Source: Betaproteobacteria bacterium
GTDB taxonomy: Bacteria > Pseudomonadota > Gammaproteobacteria > Burkholderiales > Usitatibacteraceae
DNA length: 64,000 bases
Assembly: GCA_016720925.1 (NCBI GenBank)
Contig: JADKJR010000021.1
Location: 8,496 to 72,495, forward strand
Direction of reading: 5' to 3'
Below, in pieces: positions 24,940 to 33,112 of this stretch (the stretch's first letter is position 1; each line of letters opens with the position of its first letter). Position numbers and translations under genes: made by a program. The notes beneath the pieces are model-generated. The model saw only the letters and a program-made list of their open reading frames with translations. It searched no databases and was not told the DNA's origin.

Positions 24940-25515
24940 TTACCGGAATCGGGGTCCGTGCGCCCAGACAATGAGAGAGTGACGTGCACCCCGGGTGATG
25001 GTTGTGACCTTGTGCGAAACGTATGATGGAAAAATCACCACGTCGCCGATGTCACGGTGCATTTCGCGAATCTGGCCCGGGATGGTTAGCGCACCACCAT
25101 CAAACGTTGCGGGCGATGAAAGCAATGCCGTCAGCGTCAGCTTGCGGGTGCCCGTGCGGCCGCCTCCACAATCGACGTGCCAGGCAACGCGGTTGCCGCG
25201 CCGGTAGTGAATCAGTTTGAAATCTTCAAGTGACGCGGAGATATCGAAATCGAATGCCGCCGCCGCTTCGCTGAGCAATCCCGACACGCGTTCGGTGAGC
25301 CAAGAAGGCGCGGAATCCGGCGGTATCCAGCAGACCAGACTGGCACCGCGTACTTCGCCGGATTCACGGAATTGATCGGTGCGGCGCTCGCGATTTTCCG
25401 CGAGCGCGATGATCTCCTGGCATTCCGAAATACTGAAAGCGCGGTGAATCCGCACCACGTCGGTGGCGTTAAGCGCAGGTTCACCACGGGCCTTTTTTGC
25501 AGGCAGTTTTCCCAC
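24940..25515 (-). CDS. 2-oxoglutarate/Fe(II)-dependent oxygenase
   Basis: A 191-residue prolyl-4-hydroxylase-like double-stranded beta-helix protein. The iron triad is H-x-D in A-W-H-V-D-C-G-G-G (about residue 113) and the distal His in Y-V-S-H-K-V-T-T (about 167); the Arg that binds 2-oxoglutarate is probably in T-R-G-A-R-H-S-L. Substrate is unknown. The start is assumed to be GTG 25515, 12 bp after the previous gene, which makes the two a likely operon. Confidence 0.85.
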   Translation of the reverse strand: MGKLPAKKARGEPALNATDVVRIHRAFSISECQEIIALAENRERRTDQFRESGEVRGASLVCWIPPDSAPSWLTERVSGLLSEAAAAFDFDISASLEDFKLIHYRRGNRVAWHVDCGGGRTGTRKLTLTALLSSPATFDGGALTIPGQIREMHRDIGDVVIFPSYVSHKVTTITRGARHSLIVWAHGPRFR

Positions 25516-25527
25516 GGAATGCGCGGG

Positions 25528-25938
25528 CTATTTGATGCCGGTTTTCCGTGGCTTTGCCTTGGCGGGTGCCGCGCCAGACTCGATGGTGGCAGGGACCACA
25601 AACCAGTCGTAAGCGTCGGCAAGCCATGCCTTGTAATTTTTCTTCACCAGTTGCTCGGCCTCGCCAAGCGTTTTGCATTTCCGGTCCTCGGTGTCGCTGA
25701 AATCGAGAATGGCCGAAGTGAAGTGTCCCGCGACACCAGGAATCGTTTTCGACATGCCGGCGCCAATGCGGATGAATCTTGCGCCGGTACCTTCAGGGTT
25801 GATACCATCGTCGCAAAGATGTGTCGTGACCTGCATGGAACTCATGGCGGTCGAGGATTCCGCCAGCAGGCGCTTGTCGCCGACGCGTGGTGCAATTAAT
25901 TTGAACGCGAAATACATGGTGCGAACAGGTTTGGCCAT
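25528..25938 (-). CDS. hypothetical protein, 136 aa
   Basis: A 136-residue protein starting MAKPVRTMYFAFKLIAPRVG at ATG 25938, with GGAGAC eight bases upstream. I do not recognise it. It has no membrane segment; the centre is rich in small residues (G-A-G-M-S-K-T-I-P-G-V-A-G-H-F-T-S-A), and the tail is Lys/Pro-rich (A-P-A-K-A-K-P-R-K-T-G-I-K). It lies head-to-tail with the oxygenase gene and diverges from the binding-protein gene at 26059. Confidence 0.8.
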   Translation of the reverse strand: MAKPVRTMYFAFKLIAPRVGDKRLLAESSTAMSSMQVTTHLCDDGINPEGTGARFIRIGAGMSKTIPGVAGHFTSAILDFSDTEDRKCKTLGEAEQLVKKNYKAWLADAYDWFVVPATIESGAAPAKAKPRKTGIK

Positions 25939-26058
25939 TTCTTGTCTCCGTTCCATGGGAATAAATTGCGATGGAATTCGCAATGTATATTAGCCAAGCC
26001 GCCGCATGAAAAGCAATACAATTCAGGCACTGTGCGAACCGCACGTGGAGGATCGGAA

Positions 26059-27048
26059 ATGGACGCGCGCAGGAGGACATTGGTTACGGCGGGTGCCGGC
26101 GCGCTGCTGGGTGCGGCATGGCCGGCGGTTGCAGTTGTAAAGTCTTCCAAGCCCTTGTTCGTGTTGATTGATATCGACACGCCAGGTGCGAGAAACGCGT
26201 ATGGCAAGTTTCTGGCCGCGATAGAACGCCGCTTTGTCACCGCGAAGGTTTTGCCGGAATCGCGATTCGTGACGTCAAAGCGGCCGGAGGATGAAGAAAG
26301 TGTCCGGCGTTTGCGGGACGATTTGACTGCGCTTCGTCCGCGCATAATTATTTGTGCCAATGCGGGATTTGCCACGATCGTGCGACCTTTCGATTTGGGT
26401 GTGCCGATACTGTTTTTCTCCGCGGATGATCCGGTGGTCGATGGCTTGACTGATTCCCTGATACGTCCTGGCAAAGGCATGACAGGATTTACACTCGGTG
26501 CGGGCAGCGCGCTGAAACGGCAGGAAATGCTGCTGAGGTTTGCGCCACATTGTCGCGTGATGGGCCAAATTGTCAGTCCAGAGTATGTCGATGAGGGATT
26601 GCAGCGTTCATCGGTCGCATCGGCGAAACCATGGAAGCATGTTGAACAGCGCAGATTCACGTGTGATACGCCCTCGGAACTTGCCGCCATCCTGCGGCGG
26701 GCGGATGCGCGTGAGGCCGATGCATGGGACATCGCCTATGCAGGAGTGCCCTATCGATATGCCGATGAAACCGTGCAGCAATTCAATCAATTGCGGCGGC
26801 CGGTGATGTACCCGCGATTGCGCCATGTCCATCTGGGCGGAATGGCGGCATACGAGCCAAGGATCGATGACGTGTGGGACGTTTGGGCGGCGCAGGCGGA
26901 TTCGCTGCTTCAAGGTGTGGCCATTGAAGACATTCCTGTCGTGCAGGGCACGAGATACAGTTTTGGCCTCAATCTCAAATCCTGCCGGCGCATCGGCATT
27001 GAGCCGCCGAAGTCGATATTGAAGATCGCCGACGTGGTGATCGAATGA
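26059..27048 (+). CDS. periplasmic binding protein of ABC_sub_bind type, first gene of a signalling operon
   Basis: A 329-residue exported protein. Start ATG 26059 with GTGGAGGATCGGAA ahead of it. The N terminus MDARRRTLVTAGAGALLGAA is a signal peptide with a twin-Arg-like R-R-R-T-L-V. The body has the two-lobed type I binding-protein pattern (P-R-I-I-I-C-A-N-A-G-F, G-V-P-I-L-F-F-S-A-D-D-P-V-V, M-T-G-F-T-L-G) of PF04392 proteins. No ABC permease or ATPase is nearby, and its stop overlaps the histidine kinase start (ATGA). It therefore probably presents a ligand to that sensor (inference). Confidence 0.85.
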   Translation: MDARRRTLVTAGAGALLGAAWPAVAVVKSSKPLFVLIDIDTPGARNAYGKFLAAIERRFVTAKVLPESRFVTSKRPEDEESVRRLRDDLTALRPRIIICANAGFATIVRPFDLGVPILFFSADDPVVDGLTDSLIRPGKGMTGFTLGAGSALKRQEMLLRFAPHCRVMGQIVSPEYVDEGLQRSSVASAKPWKHVEQRRFTCDTPSELAAILRRADAREADAWDIAYAGVPYRYADETVQQFNQLRRPVMYPRLRHVHLGGMAAYEPRIDDVWDVWAAQADSLLQGVAIEDIPVVQGTRYSFGLNLKSCRRIGIEPPKSILKIADVVIE

Positions 27049-28997
27049 CGGTCCCGAATCATGAAGGGCGCGATGGGAGCAATGGGCTTGAAGGACACGC
27101 GCGCTCACCAGTGCTGCGGCGGCGATATTTCTGGTTTCTGGGTGGTTTTGTCACGATCCTGCTACTGTTGACGAGCGCGCCGGAAGCCTACTTTGCGTTT
27201 CGCGAAAACAAGGCGAATATTGCGCAGTTGCAGGCGGTCGAGGCGCGCCTGGCCGCCACGCAGGTCAGCAATTTTCTTGAGTATCAGGAGCGCCTGCTGG
27301 GGGAAATCGATCGTCTGCCCTGGGCCGGCAGCGCGCTAACGGATGCCGATCGCGTTTCAGAGTATGAACGCCTGATGAAGCTGGTGCCGGCGATCATGGA
27401 AATCGAGCACGTCGATGCCTCGGGGAAAACCGCCATCCGGGTTTCGCGGACCGATCCCAATCAGGTGTCCGTCAAGCCGAGCACTGCCGGCGAAGGCGCG
27501 TTCCGGGACGCCAAACGTCTCATCAAGTGGTATTCGCCAACGTACCTGCGCGAAGGCAATGTGCCGTATGTGACGCTGGCATTGGCTGTGTCCGGGGGAA
27601 CGGGTGGCGTGACAATTGCCGAAGTCAATCTCAAGTTCGTTGCGGATGTTGTTGCGCAGATGCGTTTCGGCGAGGCCGGGCATGCGTATGTCGTGGATGG
27701 TACGAACAAGCTTGTCGCGCATCCCAATTTGAGTCTGGTCCTGCGAAGAATGGATGTGTCCGGCTTGCTGCCGGCCCATTTGCTGGTTCGCAAGAATCAG
27801 GATTTGACTCGCGCGGAGGCGAAAAACGGAGAACCCGGTGCCGCACATGCTGCGCAGGAGTCGGCATTTTTTGAGTCCGACGGGCTTGAGGGTGGGCGGG
27901 TGCTGTCTAGCGCGGTGCGCATCGATCCCACCGGCTGGTGGATCGTGGTCGAACAGCCCTACTCGGAAGCGCTGAGCAGCGTGTTCGGTACCCTGAGGCG
28001 CACGCTCGGCTTTGTGCTGCTCGGGTTGGCGCTCGCCTTTGCCGCCAGTTATATGCTGGCGCGCATGTTTGCTGCGCCGATATTGCGGGTTCAGCGTGGC
28101 GCGGCGCGGATTGGTGCTGGCGATCTTTCCGCGCGCATCGACCTGCAGTCTGGGGACGAAATCGAGGATCTGGCTGCTGAGTTCAACAAGATGGCGGGCC
28201 AACTCGAAAAGTACACGACCGGACTCGAAAAAATGGTCGCTGAAAAGACCGCGCAGCTGGAGCTTGCCAATCGCCACAAGTCGGAATTTCTGGCAAACAT
28301 GTCCCACGAGCTGCGGACCCCATTGAATGCCGTGATCGGCTTCTCGGAGGTGCTCAAGGAGCAGTACTTCGGGCCGATGAACGATAAACAGCAGGAGTAT
28401 GTCCGCGACATCAATGAGTCAGGCCAGCATCTGCTTTCGCTGATTAATGACATCCTCGACCTGTCGAAAATCGAGGCAGGACGGATGGATCTCGATCTCA
28501 CGCGCTTCAATCTGCCGGCCGCCATCGACAATGCGCTGGTGCTGGTTCGCGAACGGGCGCATCGGCATAACCTGCAGCTCAAGGCATCCATTTCGGCGGA
28601 CATCGGCGACATGGTGGCTGATGAACGCAAGCTGAAGCAGATTTTGATCAACCTGCTGTCCAACGCCGTCAAGTTTTCCCACCCGAACGGGTGGGTTTTG
28701 GTGACCGCATCCCGTGGTACAAGTGAAGTCCTGATATCCGTGAAGGATACCGGCCTGGGGGTCGCGCATGACGACCAGGCTGCCATATTCGAGGAGTTCC
28801 ACCAATTGAAAACAACCGGCAGTGCCAAACAGGAGGGGACGGGGTTGGGGCTGGCCCTCGCAAAACGGTTTACGGAACTTCATGGCGGACGCATCTGGAT
28901 CGAAAGTGAGCTGGGCAAGGGCGCCACTTTCACCTTTACCCTGCCCGACCGCGAACTTCCGCCCTCCCAGTCGATGTCTCACCCACCGTCGCAATAA
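27045..28997 (+). CDS. membrane sensor histidine kinase with Cache-like periplasmic domain
   Basis: A 650-residue kinase. Order: cytoplasmic tail, transmembrane helix (about 26-46), a large periplasmic Cache-like sensor (about 50-310, with F-G-E-A-G-H-A-Y-V-V-D and A-H-P-N), second helix (about 320-342), HAMP (about 343-397), HisKA with F-L-A-N-M-S-H-E-L-R-T-P-L-N-A-V, and HATPase with N-box L-L-S-N-A-V-K-F-S, D-T-G-L-G-V and G-T-G-L-G-L-A-L. It has no receiver of its own; the receiver gene follows at 29032. It overlaps the binding-protein gene by 4 bp. Confidence 0.93.
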   Translation: MTVPNHEGRDGSNGLEGHARSPVLRRRYFWFLGGFVTILLLLTSAPEAYFAFRENKANIAQLQAVEARLAATQVSNFLEYQERLLGEIDRLPWAGSALTDADRVSEYERLMKLVPAIMEIEHVDASGKTAIRVSRTDPNQVSVKPSTAGEGAFRDAKRLIKWYSPTYLREGNVPYVTLALAVSGGTGGVTIAEVNLKFVADVVAQMRFGEAGHAYVVDGTNKLVAHPNLSLVLRRMDVSGLLPAHLLVRKNQDLTRAEAKNGEPGAAHAAQESAFFESDGLEGGRVLSSAVRIDPTGWWIVVEQPYSEALSSVFGTLRRTLGFVLLGLALAFAASYMLARMFAAPILRVQRGAARIGAGDLSARIDLQSGDEIEDLAAEFNKMAGQLEKYTTGLEKMVAEKTAQLELANRHKSEFLANMSHELRTPLNAVIGFSEVLKEQYFGPMNDKQQEYVRDINESGQHLLSLINDILDLSKIEAGRMDLDLTRFNLPAAIDNALVLVRERAHRHNLQLKASISADIGDMVADERKLKQILINLLSNAVKFSHPNGWVLVTASRGTSEVLISVKDTGLGVAHDDQAAIFEEFHQLKTTGSAKQEGTGLGLALAKRFTELHGGRIWIESELGKGATFTFTLPDRELPPSQSMSHPPSQ

Positions 28998-29031
28998 TCA
29001 TCGCAGCCAAAAAATGGACAAGGAGAAACCC

Positions 29032-29391
29032 ATGATATTGATTGTCGAGGACGATGAAAAAAGCCGTCGCCTTATGCGTGACGTGTTGCAGCATCAGGGC
29101 TATGACGTCATGGAGACAGACCAGGGGGAAATTGCCGTCGAACTGATGCGCAAACTTCAGCCGGCGCTGGTGTTGATGGACATCCACCTTCCCGGTATTT
29201 CGGGCTTGGAGGCGATACGCGAAATTCGCGGTGACGCGTCGATTGCCGCGACGCCGGTCGTTGCGGTGACGGCGTCGGTGATGGGTAACGCGCGAGAAAA
29301 AATTCGCGACGCGGGTTTCGATGGCTTCGAACCGAAGCCCTTGAACCTCAAGGAATTCCTCAGCACCATTCGCAGGCTGGTTCCCGTCTGA
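29032..29391 (+). CDS. single-domain response regulator (receiver)
   Basis: A stand-alone 119-residue receiver. The start is ATG 29032, behind AGGAG seven bases upstream; an ATG at 29014 would add six residues but has no ribosome site. The acidic pocket is V-E-D-D-E near residue 6, the phosphorylated Asp is in V-L-M-D-I-H-L-P-G, and the Lys is in E-P-K-P-L-N. There is no output domain, so it should act by binding a partner or passing phosphate on. It starts 34 bp after the kinase. Confidence 0.92.
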   Translation: MILIVEDDEKSRRLMRDVLQHQGYDVMETDQGEIAVELMRKLQPALVLMDIHLPGISGLEAIREIRGDASIAATPVVAVTASVMGNAREKIRDAGFDGFEPKPLNLKEFLSTIRRLVPV

Positions 29392-29428
29392 CCCATTACG
29401 CAATTCGCACAATTATCGCAAAGGCATC

Positions 29429-30616
29429 ATGGCTGCATCGCTCACTCCACCAACCCCGCCAACCTCTGGTACTGCGCAAGCTGGGCGTGCGCGCGCGACG
29501 GGCGAAATTCTGGTGGTGGATGACAACGCCGCCAACGTCAGATTGTTGTCAGATCTCCTCGCCTTTCATGGTTATCAGGTGCGTACGGCGCACGATGGCG
29601 AAGGCTGTCTCGCGGCCGTCGCTGAAAAGATTCCGGATCTGATATTGCTCGACGTGATCATGCCCGGCATGGATGGATTTTCTGTCTGTCGGTGCCTTCG
29701 TGGCGATCCGCGGCACCAGATGCTGCCCATTGTTCTTGTCACGTCCCTCGATCCCCACGACGAGCGCGTGAAGGGGCTGGATGCCGGCGCGGATGACTTT
29801 CTTTCCAAGCCGATTCACGCGCCGGAATTACTGGCGCGGGTACGCTCGTTGCTCCGCGTGAAGTACCTCTACGAACAGGTACAAGCCCAGGCGCGTGAGT
29901 TGGCTTCCTGGAATGAAACACTCGAGGCGCGTGTCGCCGATGAGGTTGCCAAGAACGCACGCCTGGCGCGCCTGAAGCGCTTTGTGTCGCCGCAGTTGGC
30001 TGACCTGATCGTGGCGGGCGGCGCCGATGATCCGCTGAAATCCCACCGCCGGGAAATTGCCGTGGTCTTTATCGATTTGCGCGGCTTCACCGCCTTCGCG
30101 GAAAATACCGAGCCGGAACGGGTGATGTCGGCTCTGCACGAATTCCATACCGCCATGGGGCGCATCGTCCAGCGCCATGCGGGTACTTTGGAGCGATTTA
30201 CCGGTGATGGCATGATGGTGTTCTTTAACGATCCTGTGCCGATTCCCGAACCCGCAAAACGGGCGGTCGAAATGGCGCGAGAAATGCGCGATGCGGCCGG
30301 TCTCCTGGCGGCAAACTGGCGAAAGCACGGCTTTGAGTTGGGCGCCGGAATTGGCGTCGCATACGGCTTTGCGACACTCGGTGCGATCGGCTTTGAAGAT
30401 CGCATCGATTACAGCGCGATCGGCACGGTCACCAATCTGGCGGCGAGGCTGTGTTCCGAAGCGCCGGCTGGCGAGGTATATCTGTCGCAACGCGTTCACG
30501 CCGAGATAGACGGGCAATTCAAGACCGAATCGCTCGGTGCAATTTCGATTCGCGGGCTGTCACGTTCGCAGCTTGCCTATCGGCTGCTTGAAACCCGCGA
30601 GCCATCCACATCGTGA
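29429..30616 (+). CDS. receiver fused to class III adenylate/guanylate cyclase
   Basis: A 395-residue protein. A Pro/Ala-rich tail (1-25) leads to a receiver (about 26-142; D-D-N-A-A-N, phospho-Asp in L-L-D-V-I-M-P-G-M-D-G, Lys in L-S-K-P), a coiled linker (about 148-185) and a class III cyclase (about 200-388). Metal Asps are in V-F-I-D-L-R-G-F-T and F-T-G-D-G-M-M-V-F-F-N-D-P. The transition-state Asn and Arg fall in V-T-N-L-A-A-R-L. The substrate is probably ATP, but this group is not certain to be a cAMP maker. Phosphorylation of the receiver should control cyclase output. Confidence 0.92.
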   Translation: MAASLTPPTPPTSGTAQAGRARATGEILVVDDNAANVRLLSDLLAFHGYQVRTAHDGEGCLAAVAEKIPDLILLDVIMPGMDGFSVCRCLRGDPRHQMLPIVLVTSLDPHDERVKGLDAGADDFLSKPIHAPELLARVRSLLRVKYLYEQVQAQARELASWNETLEARVADEVAKNARLARLKRFVSPQLADLIVAGGADDPLKSHRREIAVVFIDLRGFTAFAENTEPERVMSALHEFHTAMGRIVQRHAGTLERFTGDGMMVFFNDPVPIPEPAKRAVEMAREMRDAAGLLAANWRKHGFELGAGIGVAYGFATLGAIGFEDRIDYSAIGTVTNLAARLCSEAPAGEVYLSQRVHAEIDGQFKTESLGAISIRGLSRSQLAYRLLETREPSTS

Positions 30617-31698
30617 AGCGCTCCGTACAACTCGCGCATATTCGCCAGCTCTGCTGCCTGGGCTTCCCGGGCCAGTCGTTGATGCCTGCCCTGTTGCGCG
30701 CCGTACGCGAATTCATTGGCGCCGACTCCGCCGGATTTTTCTGGGTGAATGCCCAGGGCGACATGACCAACCTGTTTGCGGAACGCATGCTTTCGCCCGG
30801 ATTGATGCGGCTGTATTTTGAGCGGCATTACGACGGCGCAGAACACCCGTTCCGCCAGGCATTTCTGCAGCGGGCGAGTTCACCGGAATTGGTGTCTTCC
30901 TCCAGCGCATCGCCCGAATTGCTGAAAACGGCGTACTACAACGATATCCTGCGGTACCTTGACGCGCACCACGTGATGTACTCGGTGATCCGCGACCAAG
31001 GCCACGCGCTCGGGCAGCTTTCGTTGTATCGCCCGAAGAGTGCGGCGGCGTTCACGGCTCGCGAACGCGTTGCCGTCAATGACATCTCGCGCTATGTGGC
31101 GCACGCGGTCAGCTGTCCGGCCCCGCAAGCGGATCCGAAAGCCCAGTTTGTTGACTCGGATGACGAGGGACTGGTGGTCGTGGATAGCCGCGGCGCCATC
31201 ATGCAGGGTGCCGCGCTGTCGCTCAAGCTGCTGGCCATGGCGACTCGCAGCCAATTCAGTCCGGCCAGTCCACCGCTGGCAACCGGTGACGTCGCGCCAG
31301 TGGTGGTCCTGCAGTTGATTGAACGGCTACACAAAGTACTGAACGGCCTGGCGGTGGCGGCACCCCGCGAACAAGTCGAAACCGCGTGGGGCCGCTTTAT
31401 CCTGAGCGCCTATGCGTTGGGAAACGAAGAAGACAGACGTCCCGCGACAATTGGCATCCATGTTCGCCGCAAGGAACATATCGTCGTGAAGTTGGCGGAG
31501 GCGATGGGTGCGCTGGATTTGTCGCCGCAACAGCGTGAGGTGGCGTTGCTGCTTGCGCAGGGAAAGAGCAATCAGGAAATCAGCACCGCGCTTAATGTCA
31601 GCAATAACACTGCCAGTTATCACGTCAAGCAACTGTTCTTCCGGCTTGATGCGCATGATCGTGCCGACGCGGTGTCGCGCATCCTGGGAACCGGGTGA
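30613..31698 (+). CDS. LuxR-family transcriptional regulator
   Basis: A 361-residue regulator. The C-terminal 65 residues are a LuxR/FixJ HTH: L-S-P-Q-Q-R-E-V-A-L-L-L-A-Q-G-K-S-N-Q-E-I-S, then V-S-N-N-T-A-S-Y-H-V-K-Q-L-F. The first 190 residues are a GAF-like sensory region without an obvious cofactor site. No receiver or acyl-homoserine-lactone domain is visible. It starts at GTG 30613, overlapping the cyclase stop (GTGA), so it is translated with the signalling genes and may be regulated by or with cyclic nucleotide output. Confidence 0.9.
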   Translation: MKRSVQLAHIRQLCCLGFPGQSLMPALLRAVREFIGADSAGFFWVNAQGDMTNLFAERMLSPGLMRLYFERHYDGAEHPFRQAFLQRASSPELVSSSSASPELLKTAYYNDILRYLDAHHVMYSVIRDQGHALGQLSLYRPKSAAAFTARERVAVNDISRYVAHAVSCPAPQADPKAQFVDSDDEGLVVVDSRGAIMQGAALSLKLLAMATRSQFSPASPPLATGDVAPVVVLQLIERLHKVLNGLAVAAPREQVETAWGRFILSAYALGNEEDRRPATIGIHVRRKEHIVVKLAEAMGALDLSPQQREVALLLAQGKSNQEISTALNVSNNTASYHVKQLFFRLDAHDRADAVSRILGTG

Positions 31699-31801
31699 CG
31701 CGTGCATCGGGCCGCGCGATTGCCGACTGCGTAATTCATGCGCGACCGCGATTCATGGCGTATATTGAGTCGCAGGAAACACACTGACACCCGAATTGAC
31801 C

Positions 31802-33022
31802 ATGCTCGACATAAAAACCTTGTTCGTGGTGATGATTGCGACCAGCCTGCTGCTGGCCATATCGATGGCGGTTGCAGCCGGTATGCGATTTCGTGAAGGG
31901 GTCGGCCAATGGACCGGCGCGCTGGCCCTGCAGGCCGTGGTGTGTGTGTTTTATCTGGCGCGAGGCGAATGGCCGGACAAAGTCACCATCATCGTGCCGA
32001 ATGCGTTGTTTGCCCTGTGCATCTCCCTGCAGGTGGCGGCAATCCTGGATTTTTATGACAAAAAGCTTGCGCCGGGTTGGCATTTGCTGCCACCCGTGCT
32101 GATAGTCAGCCTCTTTGCCTTCCTGATGGACAACCTTGCTGCACGGGTAGTCGTGACCGGCGTGGGGTTTGGCGGTGGCATGCTGGCGGCGGGGCTTATG
32201 CTTCAGCGGCTCGATGCGGGCCGCTCCAATCCCGCCCGCTTGATGGTAATCGGCGGATTCCTGGTAGCCGCGTTTACTTTGTTTGCGCGGGCCATCGTGA
32301 TGATCATCGACCCGACGATCATCAGGGACTTCACCACGCCATCCTATTTTCAGGGCGCGACTTTTCTTATCGCGCTTGGTGTCATCCTCGTCACGTCGGT
32401 GGGATTTCTGCTTATGCATCAGGATCGCGCAGAGGAAGCGGCGCGGCGGCTCGCGGTGACGGACCCTCTGACCGGGACATTCAATCGCCGGACTTTCCTC
32501 GAACTCGGCGCCCGCGAAATTGCGCGCACACGCCGCGCCAAAGGCACGCTGTCGCTGTTGATGCTCGACCTCGATCATTTCAAGCGCGTGAACGATCAGC
32601 ACGGTCATCAGGCCGGCGATGAGGCGCTTAAATGCGTGGTCGAATTACTGCAAGGCTGTTTACGCCGCGAGGATCTGCTGGTGCGATACGGTGGCGAGGA
32701 GTTTTGCGTGCTGTTGCCGAATGTGGCGCTGGTGCAGGCGACGCTATTGGCGGAGCGCGTGCGCGTCGCCGTCGAACGCGCCGGTTTCTCCTTTCGTGGC
32801 AAGCCAATTCCGTTGACGATCAGTGTCGGCATGGCGCTGTTGATACGCGATAGCGGCGAAGATATCGAGCGGCTGGTCAGCCGCGCCGACGAGGCACTCT
32901 ATAGCGCCAAATCATCCGGGCGCAATCGCGTCGTGGTTTATCCCGAGAATTCGACCATTGCGCTACTGTCGCGCAGTCATATCCGCCCGGAAGATATTGA
33001 TCTTGAGGCGGTCGCGGACTAG
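31802..33022 (+). CDS. membrane diguanylate cyclase (GGDEF)
   Basis: A 406-residue protein. The N-terminal half has about six hydrophobic helices (residues 5-200) of an unassigned membrane sensor, followed by a GGDEF domain (about 220-385). The substrate motif D-P-L-T-G-T-F-N-R-R and active site R-Y-G-G-E-E-F are intact, and the inhibitory RxxD site (R-R-E-D, five residues before GGEEF) is present, so active c-di-GMP synthesis with product feedback is predicted. There is no EAL domain. It lies 103 bp downstream of the LuxR gene on the same strand. Confidence 0.94.
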   Translation: MLDIKTLFVVMIATSLLLAISMAVAAGMRFREGVGQWTGALALQAVVCVFYLARGEWPDKVTIIVPNALFALCISLQVAAILDFYDKKLAPGWHLLPPVLIVSLFAFLMDNLAARVVVTGVGFGGGMLAAGLMLQRLDAGRSNPARLMVIGGFLVAAFTLFARAIVMIIDPTIIRDFTTPSYFQGATFLIALGVILVTSVGFLLMHQDRAEEAARRLAVTDPLTGTFNRRTFLELGAREIARTRRAKGTLSLLMLDLDHFKRVNDQHGHQAGDEALKCVVELLQGCLRREDLLVRYGGEEFCVLLPNVALVQATLLAERVRVAVERAGFSFRGKPIPLTISVGMALLIRDSGEDIERLVSRADEALYSAKSSGRNRVVVYPENSTIALLSRSHIRPEDIDLEAVAD

Positions 33023-33039
33023 GCTTCTTCATGAATATG

Positions 33040-33105
33040 AAACTCAAGCGCTGGCAAGGCTCACAGGCCAAAAACGCCTGAAACGCCGCGCCGGTGCTTG
33101 AGTTT
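33040..33105 (+). repeat. 66-bp palindromic intergenic element, copy E
   Basis: This copy has well-preserved arms. Left AAACTCAAGCGCTGGC and right GCCGGTGCTTGAGTTT are reverse complements with two mismatches over 16 bp. The inner hairpin is CAGGCC-AAAAAC-GCCTG. It lies between the convergent GGDEF and RND genes. Confidence 0.9.
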
Positions 33106-33112
33106 TGCTAGT

